The position numbers were made by a program, and so were the translations under genes. From Conidiobolus incongruus B7586 (Eukaryota; Entomophthoromycota; Entomophthoromycetes; Entomophthorales; Conidiobolaceae): a DNA stretch of 14,522 nucleotides. Of this stretch, positions 7,741 through 14,522 are shown in pieces. The stretch lies in NCBI GenBank assembly GCA_000697335.1, contig JNEM01013552.1:1-14522 (forward strand). Reading direction: 5' to 3'. The notes below the pieces were generated by a model. That model ran no database searches, was not told where the DNA came from, and saw only the letters and a program-made list of their open reading frames with translations. The number at the start of each line of letters is the position of its first letter. Position 1 is the first letter of the stretch.

Positions 7741-8070
7741 TTTTCATTAATCAACAATCATATAGAAAATTACGCAGAATATATAAGTTACATAATTGAA
7801 TAACTGAAACAGGCAATTAAACTTGAGGGATTGGCATTGGAGAAAAATTGGAGGGGAAACAAAAGGAAATTTAGTATTTCTCCTATATATAGTAACTTTA
7901 ATCACATTTCCCGATGTGCTAATTTGACTGCAATTTTTAATCAATTTCATTTGAGCAGGAATTGCCAAGAATTAATTTGTATTATATGCTCGTATGCCAC
8001 AGAATTTAGTTACTTCATAAATTTCATATCATCACTTCACCTTATTAATTACTAATTCTCTTTAGATTAT
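7741..8070 (-). repeat. Conserved upstream block C, copy 1
   Basis: Matches 8930-9262 over about 330 bases with many substitutions. Shared parts include GAAAATTACGCAGA (7765-7778), CATATATAGT-like sequence near 7890, AATTTGACTGCAATTTT (about 7920-7937), a CACAGAATTTAG stretch (about 7998-8009) and CTTTAGATTA (about 8061-8070). It carries minus-strand TCTGCGTAA (7778-7770). Open frames on both strands (7747-7968 and 7831-8055) cross this block, but their frames are not kept in the second copy. I read the block as duplicated promoter DNA. Confidence 0.6.
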
Positions 8071-8514
8071 TATACACAATGAAGTGTTGGTGAATAATAT
8101 CATGTATTAGATGTAATTATAATATAATATAAAATAGGTTGCACAATAATTTTATCAACAATAACTTAACAAGTACTTTGATAATATTCGATTATTAAGC
8201 ATATTAATAAATAATTATAAATTGATATATTTAAAGCTCAAATTTAATAAGCTGAACATTTTTCCAAAAACAAAGATAATAGTAATATTGACTTGTTATA
8301 ATTTAAATAATATAAATTTATATATTCTAAATAATCATAAAAGTAGCCAATAGATTTAGTAATATTGAATATAAACTCTAAAATATGTACTAATTTGTTA
8401 TAATCTCAATGAAATAAAAATCAAAAATGATAATAAAAACATGGTGATATAGAAAATTTGAAAAAATAATATAGTTATTATAATAAAAGTTTATGAATAA
8501 AAAAATAAATAAAG
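8071..8514. other. A+T-rich spacer, left part of the tandem duplication
   Basis: No gene. A faint match to 9263-9650 (for example GTAATATTGACTT near 8282 and 9372) fits a duplicated unit that has diverged. From about 8478 the match to the 3' flank of the 9910 gene becomes strong. Confidence 0.4.
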
Positions 8515-8522
8515 TATATACA
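8515..8522 (-). promoter_or_regulatory. 3' UTR PUF-type site TGTATATA
   Basis: Minus-strand TGTATATA, 83 bases after the stop of the gene at 8775, inside a 3' flank shared with the gene at 9910. Confidence 0.5.
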
Positions 8523-8604
8523 TCAACAGCATGTGCTAAATATTAATAAAATACAACTCGAGAAGAGGATAAGTATAACTATCTCACATATGAGACATTA
8601 GCAA

Positions 8605-8775
8605 TTAAAACCAAGGTAACTTAAATTTAGAGCGTATTGACTTGGAACTAGCGATTGATTCCTTTGCAGAATCTAAACTGTTTCTGGAAGATCCTGGAAA
8701 TGTTTGTTCACGTAATTTAGGATCGATGGTGAAGTTTTCAAAGACAGCAATTTGGTGTAAACTGACAATAGCCAT
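8605..8775 (-). CDS. PWF-tail microprotein, 56 aa, hybrid of its two neighbours
   Basis: Unrecognised family: MAIVSLHQIAVFE, NFTIDPKLREQ, FPGSSRNSLDS, linker AKESIASSKS, tail IRSKFKLPWF. A longer frame opens at 8874, but the TATA box (8846-8839) lies inside it, so the first 33 residues of that frame would not be in the mRNA. The start at 8775 is 71 bases after the box and aligns with the paralogues. The 5' part (8719-8765) differs from the 7373 gene at 1 of 47 bases and from the 9910 gene at 11 of 47. The 3' part and 3' flank instead match the 9910 gene nearly base for base. The frame is intact. Confidence 0.8.
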   Translation of the reverse strand: MAIVSLHQIAVFENFTIDPKLREQTFPGSSRNSLDSAKESIASSKSIRSKFKLPWF

Positions 8776-8814
8776 TTGATTATTGATGAAGTGATAAATA
8801 GATTGTTTGACGTA

Positions 8815-8846
8815 GAGTTTGATAGTGGCATCAAGACCTTTATATA
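8815..8846 (-). promoter_or_regulatory. Core promoter of the gene at 8775
   Basis: Minus-strand TATATAAA at 8846-8839, 71 bases before the ATG. A CTATCAA lies about 22-27 bases downstream of the start of the box, a less regular initiator than in other copies. Confidence 0.55.
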
Positions 8847-8929
8847 TTGTTTTCTGATATAAATTCCACATCATAAATTTACAATAATCATATCAGTAAT
8901 CCAGTAATACTAGTAAATTTCCGCCAATC

Positions 8930-9262
8930 ACTGAACATATTGAAAATTACGCAGATGTTTAAAGTTGCATAATTTGTATAGTGAAATACAGGGTTTGGCA
9001 TTCAACAATCAATTAAATTGTAGAACAAGTCTAATTGTGATTGCTTCCATATATAGTGATATTAAACACATTCCCTAAATCATTAATTTGACTGCGATTT
9101 TCAATTAATTTTCATTTCAATTACAGCAAGAATCGCCATGTAATAATTTCTTTTATATGATTGTATGTCACAGAATTTAGCTACTATGCTTAGTAAATCT
9201 TCTTATATCATCATGCACTTTTAATCACTAAGATCCTTTAGATTACTAGATTATGAGAGCTT
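8930..9262 (-). repeat. Conserved upstream block C, copy 2
   Basis: Second copy of the block at 7741-8070, with the same landmark order. Minus-strand TCTGCGTAA is at 8955-8947, 172 bases before the start codon (397 in the other copy). No coding frame is kept between copies. Confidence 0.6.
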
Positions 9263-9651
9263 TAGAAATGAAATCATATATTCATCTATGTCATCTATTG
9301 CCTATAACACTAACGAAATATCAACTAGAATTACAATAGTTATATTGATATAAATTTTTCTTCTAGTGTATGTGTAATATTGACTTCATATTTAAATTAA
9401 ATGAAAATTAATATTCGTTTATTAATACTATTAATACTCGATTGTATATAATTTTACAATACAAAATAACAACAGTACATTTGAATTGACATTCTGTATC
9501 ATTAATTTATTAGATTGAAATATCATATATATATATTAAATAGTAGCAAATTGATAAAATACAAACGATGATATTTTTAAAATATTGATAAATTGTAAAT
9601 TAATTAATACTTTGGTTATAATAAGAGTTTATTAATAAAAAATAGATAAGG
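9263..9651. other. A+T-rich spacer, right part of the tandem duplication
   Basis: Nothing recognised beyond faint similarity to 8071-8514, becoming strong from about 9614 toward the 3' flank of the 9910 gene. Confidence 0.4.
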
Positions 9652-9659
9652 TATATACA
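9652..9659 (-). promoter_or_regulatory. 3' UTR PUF-type site TGTATATA
   Basis: Minus-strand TGTATATA, 81 bases after the stop of the gene at 9910, at the place matching 8515-8522 in the duplicate. Confidence 0.5.
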
Positions 9660-9739
9660 TCAATTTCAAATGTTAAATATTAATAAAAATACAACTCAGT
9701 AGGATAAATATAACTGTCTCACATATGGGACATTAGCAA

Positions 9740-9910
9740 TTAAAACCAAGGTAACTTAAATTTAGAGCGTTTTGACTTGGAACTAGCGATTGATTCCTTT
9801 GCAGAATCCAAACTGTTTCTGGAAGATCCTGGAAATGTTTGTTCACGTAGTTTGGGATCGATGGTGAAGGTTTCGAAAAGTGCGATTTGATGTAAGTCGA
9901 TGGTAGCCAT
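9740..9910 (-). CDS. PWF-tail microprotein, 56 aa
   Basis: Unrecognised family: MATIDLHQIALFE, TFTIDPKLREQ, FPGSSRNSLDS, linker AKESIASSKS, tail KRSKFKLPWF, TAA stop. The 3' two thirds match the gene at 8775 almost exactly (one replacement, Lys for Ile in the tail, plus silent changes), while the first 18 codons and the promoter differ. The start is supported by AAAAATGG and a TATAAAAA box 74 bases upstream. No targeting or membrane segment. It is the outermost minus-strand copy and is divergent from the plus-strand gene at 11588 across 1.7 kb. Confidence 0.8.
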   Translation of the reverse strand: MATIDLHQIALFETFTIDPKLREQTFPGSSRNSLDSAKESIASSKSKRSKFKLPWF

Positions 9911-9945
9911 TTTTGATACTTTAATTTGTTATGATTGAAACTTGA

Positions 9946-9984
9946 TTTGATGATGAGTTAAAGTTCTTACGGCTCCTTTTTATA
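9946..9984 (-). promoter_or_regulatory. Core promoter: TATA box and initiator-like TCATCATCAA
   Basis: Minus-strand TATAAAAA at 9984-9977, 74 bases before the ATG, with TCATCATCAA beginning 28 bases downstream of the start of the box. Confidence 0.65.
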
Positions 9985-10059
9985 GACTTTTCGCGATATT
10001 TAATGATATCATATTGGAATGTTTTTACCCAGTCATAGTGGAAACTTTGATTAAATGCA

Positions 10060-10200
10060 ACCTCAGCTAGCTTGAGCATTTCGCGCAGGTACCTAAACAA
10101 TAGGCACCTTAACAATTACGCATGTAACATCAGTAAATCCTAATAAGGTAATTTCACAGTTTCCCCATTGAGGAAGTTATTTATATTCCAATCCCTAGAT
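10060..10200 (-). promoter_or_regulatory. Upstream region of the 9910 gene with G+C-bearing sites
   Basis: Richer in G+C than the surrounding spacer. Holds an imperfect inverted repeat ggtaccta-aacaa-taggcacc (10088-10108, one mismatch in eight pairs), CCTGCGCG-type sequence (10089-10082, minus strand) and minus-strand TGCGTAA (10122-10116). It lies about 170-215 bases before the start codon, the same zone as the TCTGCG[TC]A motif of other minus-strand copies. An apparent minus-strand frame at 9921-10115 crosses this region and the TATA box and is taken as chance. Confidence 0.4.
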
Positions 10201-11502
10201 TGCTGAGTATGGAAATTTATTATTAATAGTCCCGATTTAGAAATATGAAGTGAATAAACAGAAATATATCATTAAATAATTAATTAGATTTTAATGTATA
10301 CATCGGATTCAAATAAAATTATACCCAATTGGAATATTAATAATATTCAGTTTTAATATATTGGGAGCTGATATAAAAGTATTAACTGTGTATTTTACAA
10401 AAGTATACAAGAAAAATCAAAATCATTTAGTTTTTATATCCAACAATTGAGTTTGATTAGATAATTTATAGTTTTGGATTAGTAATTTATATTGATGATT
10501 ATTTAATCAAAAATTATCATTATTTGAAATGATATTATTTTTGAAAAAACTATACTTATTTGATATTTTTGTAATATACAGAATCGAATGAATATAAACA
10601 TTTATTAATATAAACCTTATAAATATATTTTAAAAAATGTATAAAGTAATATAGCTTTAATAAATTAAGAGAAATAGAACTAAAAGTGGCAATTTTTGTG
10701 ATGAAAATAACAATATCTAATATTACATTTTTCAAATATTAAATTTATTTTAAGATTATTAAATATGAATTATTGATGTGGATTTAATAATTTACAAAAA
10801 CATTGAGTACTATTAGTTTATAGTGGCATTCTTATTAATTGAATAATTGTTTTATAGCAATCCATAATTTATTAAACAATCAATTATAGAAGGAATTTGT
10901 ATTCAACAATTATAATTTCGTTAATAATTTTCACATTATATTTAATATATGAGGATCAGTTTTTAAAGTTTTAAATTTTTTATTAATATTTTACAAAGCT
11001 TAACTAACAAAATTTAATTAAGTGTGATTTCTTAATATATATATATATGTATATATATAACAATATTATGGAATAAAATAACCTCATAATTGGTATTATT
11101 AATTACGGTTCCGTCTATATATCCTGAAATTTCATTTATGAAAAACGCCAAATGTTTGAATATCAATATTATTAAAATTGTGATAAAATTAATTATAATT
11201 TAAATTATGTTATTATTACATTTTATCTTCAATTTTTATAATATATATATATATATCATTTGTTTAAAACCCTTTATTTTTTTAAAATATGTAGTTATTT
11301 TAAATATAATAAGAAATTCTAAATGGTCCTATAAATTGCTAATATAGTTAATATATTCAAAGACGGTTGATTATATTATTTAATTATTAATTTGCCACAA
11401 TTGTGTTATATTAATGTGGTAAGAATTAATTGATTTATAAAACAAAGTATTAAGGGCCTTTCATAATTGATGAGCTGATATTTGATAGTGTAAAGATTTT
11501 AG
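10201..11502. other. Long A+T-rich spacer between divergent genes
   Basis: Nothing coding was recognised. Simple AT runs occur at about 11034-11060 and 11238-11256. No family relic, RNA gene or element end is seen. Confidence 0.5.
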
Positions 11503-11537
11503 TATATAAATAGTATCCATTGATAGTAATTCATCAA
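11503..11537 (+). promoter_or_regulatory. Core promoter: TATA box and initiator-like TCATCAA
   Basis: TATATAAA at 11503-11510, 85 bases before the ATG; TCATCAA at 11531-11537, 28 bases after the start of the box. The stretch TATATAAATAGTATCCATT recurs as TATAAACAGTATCCATT at 476-492 before the sister gene. Confidence 0.65.
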
Positions 11538-11587
11538 AAAACTCAATATCATATTATAACGATTAACTCAACTAAATTTAATTGACT

Positions 11588-11773
11588 ATGGCAACTATTA
11601 CCTTGCAACAAATTGCAATATTCGAGAATTTTACAATCAATCCCAAACTTCGCGAAGAAACTTTCCCAGGATTGTCCGGCGATCGTGATAGTTTCGAATC
11701 AAATAAGAGGAGATCATCATTTCATTTTCCTTCTCCTACCAAATCCTCATGGTTTAAATTACCTTGGTTTTAA
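11588..11773 (+). CDS. PWF-tail microprotein, 61 aa
   Basis: Unrecognised family: MATITLQQIAIFE, NFTINPKLREE (Asn in place of the usual Asp), FPGLSGDRDSFESNK, a linker RRSSFHFPSPTKSS about five residues longer than usual, and tail WFKLPWF. I take ATG at 11588 as the start; the frame can be extended two codons to a TTG, which the alignment does not support. DRDS-[LF]-[DE]-SNK links it to the diverged copy at 837. A TATA box lies 85 bases upstream. The frame is intact, with no signal peptide or membrane segment. Confidence 0.78.
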   Translation: MATITLQQIAIFENFTINPKLREETFPGLSGDRDSFESNKRRSSFHFPSPTKSSWFKLPWF

Positions 11774-11835
11774 TTCAATCTCTTAAGTATCATATATCCT
11801 GATCAGAATTTACTATATTCTTATGATTTTATTAA

Positions 11836-11843
11836 TGTATATA
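11836..11843 (+). promoter_or_regulatory. 3' UTR PUF-type site TGTATATA
   Basis: TGTATATA 63 bases after the stop codon. Confidence 0.5.
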
Positions 11844-12260
11844 AATTAAAATACCAAAACCTAAAAATTGCAATTTTTTTAAATAAAAAAACTCTTTTGA
11901 TACAAATAAAATTATTTACTTTATAATATTATAATATTTATTTGTAACAATCATCAAAAGTAGTATATTATCCTTTTAAAATTAATCAGATTATCGATTT
12001 CAATTTAAAATATTGACAAGAAAATTTAATAACCTTAAATAGTAACATTATTCTAATAAGATATATTTTAATATTAATCTATTAATAATATTTTATTTAT
12101 AAAAAATCCAACTAATTTTCAACTTCAATTTAAATGAATATAGTTACGATTTTCTTGGTATTTGAAGGGATTTAATTTTATTATTAAGGGACTATTTTTA
12201 GTATGCTATCTCTAAAACTTTTTAATTTTACTTGTTTTAGAGAATTAGTAGTTGTGTTTG
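11844..12260. other. A+T-rich spacer, nothing recognised
   Basis: No gene or repeat of note is seen. Confidence 0.5.
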
Positions 12261-12425
12261 CTAAATTTGGTAATTTATTACATGTGGTAATATATTCAAT
12301 ATTTAGTTATGATGTCATAATTTTATATTTTTAAAAAATCCGTAAACTTCCGTAACTGAAAATTTGAATATCATTTTATGATAATTTTAAATCCAATAGC
12401 GTTTACTCATTATTATAACTTAAAT
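12261..12425. repeat. Diverged upstream repeat A, copy 2
   Basis: Begins with the 31-base match to 15-45 (3 differences), then weaker similarity through TGATGTCATAA (about 12311-12321) and a TCCG-bearing stretch to about 12425, where copy 1 has TCTGCGTAA and this copy has AGCGTTTAC. Confidence 0.5.
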
Positions 12426-12922
12426 TCAAGAGTTGGGTTAGCGAAGTTAAATTAACTTATATGGAGTTCAATGCTATCCATTTAAATTATCTGATTATTT
12501 TTTGGTTTATCCAATATAATCTTTTAAACTTTTGTTAATGAATTTTCATCTTTTGTATTATTTGCATATATTTTCCAAAATAATGATAAATGAATAAATT
12601 TTGATTATATCAAATTATATTCGAGATATGAATTTTAAAATTGATTTAATGACCAAAAGTTTTAATATACTAGTTTCTTAACGTATATTATTGAATATTT
12701 TTTATGATCAAAATGTATCAATTCTTATTATCGAAAATAATAATTATATGTTATTCAATAAATTTTTTACATTGTTTTGAAAATTGTTAAAAAAATTATT
12801 TCTTTCACAAAACTACTATTGCTCCGAATTTAAAATTAATAGTTTTTATGCTTTAAATGATATCACTACTAAAAATTTAATTTATATATTAAATTAAAAT
12901 TCTTTTAAAATTACAATTTAAT
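12426..12922. other. A+T-rich spacer, nothing recognised
   Basis: Non-coding DNA between the two conserved upstream blocks of the gene at 13220. Confidence 0.5.
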
Positions 12923-13080
12923 CCAATTGGCAATTTTCTTCCGAAATTTCCCACTTGGGAAATTAAACTAAAATTAATTATTGTCAAAATATTCTTGAAT
13001 TAATAAGATCGGGTAGCTTTGGCGGAGCTAAGTAGACTGTACTTTTAATATAACTTTGCAATTTCCGAAAATAGTAATAA
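12923..13080 (+). promoter_or_regulatory. Conserved upstream block B, copy 2 (with dyad)
   Basis: Counterpart of 1686-1855: CCAATTGGCAATTTT (12923-12937); dyad AATTTCCCA / TGGGAAATT (12945-12953 and 12956-12964, 2-base spacer); TCGGGTAG (13009-13016); ACTTTGCAATTTCCGAAAAT (about 13053-13072). The bases of the dyad differ from copy 1, but the symmetry is kept. Confidence 0.55.
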
Positions 13081-13140
13081 TCCTTTTAATTCGTCAAAAA
13101 TTGAAGTTGATATCAGTGTAGGTTAATTTTGTTAGTTGGA

Positions 13141-13177
13141 TATATAAAGAGTGATGGATTCGTTATTACTTCATCAA
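13141..13177 (+). promoter_or_regulatory. Core promoter: TATA box and initiator-like TCATCAA
   Basis: TATATAAA at 13141-13148, 79 bases before the ATG at 13220; TCATCAA at 13171-13177, 30 bases after the start of the box. The upstream ATG at 13154 would lie before the predicted transcription start. Confidence 0.65.
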
Positions 13178-13219
13178 CAACAACTTAAATCAGTTAAATC
13201 ACAAGCAACTATTCATAAA

Positions 13220-13390
13220 ATGGCTACGATCACTCCACAACAATTCGCTCTTATTGAAACCTTTACTATCGACCCTAAATTGCGTGAACAAGTATTCCCA
13301 GGATCTTCCAGAAACAGCCTTGAATCCACCACAAGCTCTCATCAAGAGTCTGAGCCAAAACGCTTTAAGTTCAAGTTTCCTTGGTTTTAA
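13220..13390 (+). CDS. PWF-tail microprotein, 56 aa
   Basis: Unrecognised family: MATITPQQFALIE, TFTIDPKLREQ, FPGSSRNSLES, linker TTSSHQESEP, tail KRFKFKFPWF. The closest paralogue is at 1989 (shared PQQ, ALIETF, REQVFPGS, HQESEPKRF). The frame stays open upstream to 13151, but the TATA box at 13141 is only 6-13 bases before the upstream ATG, so that part is leader DNA. The start at 13220 has the AAAATGG context. No signal peptide or membrane segment. It is the rightmost gene seen. Confidence 0.8.
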   Translation: MATITPQQFALIETFTIDPKLREQVFPGSSRNSLESTTSSHQESEPKRFKFKFPWF

Positions 13391-13422
13391 TAATAAGTAG
13401 CTTGGAAGCTTTTTTACGATTT

Positions 13423-13458
13423 TGTATATACATACTCTTTGAAAAATATTTGTAAATA
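13423..13458 (+). promoter_or_regulatory. 3' UTR: two PUF-type sites
   Basis: TGTATATA at 13423-13430 and TGTAAATA at 13451-13458, 33 and 61 bases after the stop. An AATAAA lies about 35 bases further on, near 13493. Confidence 0.5.
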
Positions 13459-13499
13459 ATTATCATATCAAACTTTTATTAAATATCTCTAAATAAAAT

Positions 13500-14522
13500 G
13501 ACTAAAATTATATATATATTATAGTAACTTTATATAATTTTATATTACAATTATTTCGAAAAAAATGTTTTTTTTTGGTAAATTATTTTCAATTTTAATA
13601 TGATAATTACAAAAATCCTTATATTTTTTCAACATGAGTATCTTTATAATCATAAACACAGATTAATTAAGTGTTACTATTATAATTTTAAAATTTCATG
13701 ATTAATAAACATATAATTCAAATATTAATTATACATTCAATCATATTTTATATATATTTCAAATTTATAATAAAAATCGATGTGAAAATAAGTATAATGT
13801 ACAGGAATACTTAAAATAATAATGTCATAATTAATTAAATATATCAGTGAGTTTATTTAAGATTTGATTATATCAATTAATATAATTTAGAATAGATAGT
13901 TTTATTACTTTAAATTTTATATATTAAGAATTTTTTGAGATTCAAAGTAAATAATTCATTTAATATATAAATAATAAAAATAAATATATATTATAAAATC
14001 AATACTTTCTTTTATTATTAATAACTTTTTATTATATTTTTTATAAGCTTATAATATGTAAAAAATAATTTTTTTTATTAAAAACTAAAATTTAATATTT
14101 TGCAAATCTATTAATTTTTTTAAAAATCTGTTTTTTTAATTATTTAAAGCAACTATAATCACTTAAGTTATATTCTGGTCAATATATTAAATATAATAAT
14201 TTTTTTAATTATATTTAATTAAAAAATCTTTATAATTTTAATTTTATATTTTTTATATTATTATTATTTTTTATAATTATTTTTAAATCATATTAAAAAT
14301 AAAATTACTATTATTATATTTTCCCTCAAAAATATAGTTAAAATAATATATAGATTATTATAAATAATTATATTAACTATTAGTGTTAAGAAACTAGTCC
14401 TTTAAATTCTTATATATACTTTTATATAATTTAATTAACTATTAATTATATGGTTAATTTATATTTTTATAACTAAACTAATTATATAAATAATATTAAA
14501 TTATCTAATAAATTAATTTTTT
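13500..14522. other. Extremely A+T-rich tail of the window
   Basis: No gene is seen. G+C falls to about 9% over 14041-14520 (44 of 480 bases by my count), with many T- and A-runs, clearly lower than the spacers between the family genes. This may mark the edge of the gene cluster. Confidence 0.6.

Noticed and set aside
7747-8055. Overlapping frames on both strands (7747-7968 minus, 7831-8055 plus)
   Set aside because: They fall in upstream block C, and neither frame is kept in the second copy of the block at 8930-9262.
8776-8874. N-terminal extension of the 8775 gene
   Set aside because: The TATA box and predicted transcription start lie inside it, and no paralogue shares it.
9921-10115. 64-residue minus-strand frame before the 9910 gene
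   Set aside because: It spans the promoter of the 9910 gene and has no relative; likely chance.
11034-11256. AT dinucleotide runs that might mark an origin or element end
   Set aside because: Short simple AT runs are expected at this base composition and have no accompanying structure.
13151-13219. N-terminal extension of the 13220 gene
   Set aside because: Its ATG is only a few bases after the TATA box, before the predicted transcription start; no paralogue has it.
1-14522. CRISPR array, retroelement or DNA transposon
   Set aside because: The repeats seen are gene-family copies and their flanks. No regular spacer-repeat pattern, transposase or reverse transcriptase motifs, or terminal repeats were found.

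Overview
The window looks like nuclear DNA of a very A+T-rich eukaryote (roughly four fifths A+T, about 91% in the last 480 bases). Evidence for this is a eukaryotic-type tRNA-Gln(UUG) followed by a T-run, TATA boxes placed 69-85 bases before start codons, AAAATGG-like start contexts, a long perfect AAT microsatellite and long non-coding spacers. I cannot place the organism. An A+T-rich amoeba (dictyostelid-like) or an A+T-rich fungus would fit, but nothing is diagnostic.

Almost everything recognisable belongs to one small intronless gene family that I do not recognise. There are ten copies with intact reading frames (canonical length 56-61 residues, two longer) and one decayed copy. Shared plan: M-A-x-I-x-[LP]-[QH]-Q-[IF]-A, then E-[NT]-F-T-I-[DN]-P-K, R-E, F-P-G-S-x-R-[NS]-S-[LM]-[ED]-S, a variable Ser/Thr-rich linker, and a basic/aromatic tail ending K-[FL]-K-[FL]-P-W-F. 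No signal peptide or membrane segment is visible. Several copies are absent from any list limited to longer ORFs, and some apparent ORFs here are shifted-frame or upstream-extended shadows of these genes.

Layout: three plus-strand copies (starts 837, 1989, 3521), the tRNA (4175-4246), then a block on the minus strand: a pseudogene (start position 4961) and four genes (starts 6203, 7373, 8775, 9910). Two plus-strand copies follow (starts 11588, 13220). Copies fall into pairs by sequence: 1989 with 13220; 837 with 11588; 6203 with 7373 (pseudogene closest to 6203); 8775 with 9910. The gene at 8775 is a hybrid: its 5' half and promoter match its neighbour at 7373, and its 3' half and 3' flank match its neighbour at 9910, as unequal crossing-over would give.

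The genes share control signals. Nine have a TATATAAA-like box 69-85 bases before the ATG with a TCATCA/TATCA-like initiator about 22-39 bases downstream of the start of that box. All ten have an element of the type UGUA[A/U]AUA (or the close 9-base form UGUAUAAUA) 33-92 bases after the stop codon, matching the binding site of Pumilio/PUF RNA-binding proteins; the pseudogene has lost it. Several upstream regions carry TCTGCG[TC]A, and two share a block with a dyad symmetry kept despite base changes. The inferred picture is a family of short mRNAs (about 45-base leader, 171-222 base coding part, short 3' UTR) under common transcriptional and probably post-transcriptional control. Function is unknown.
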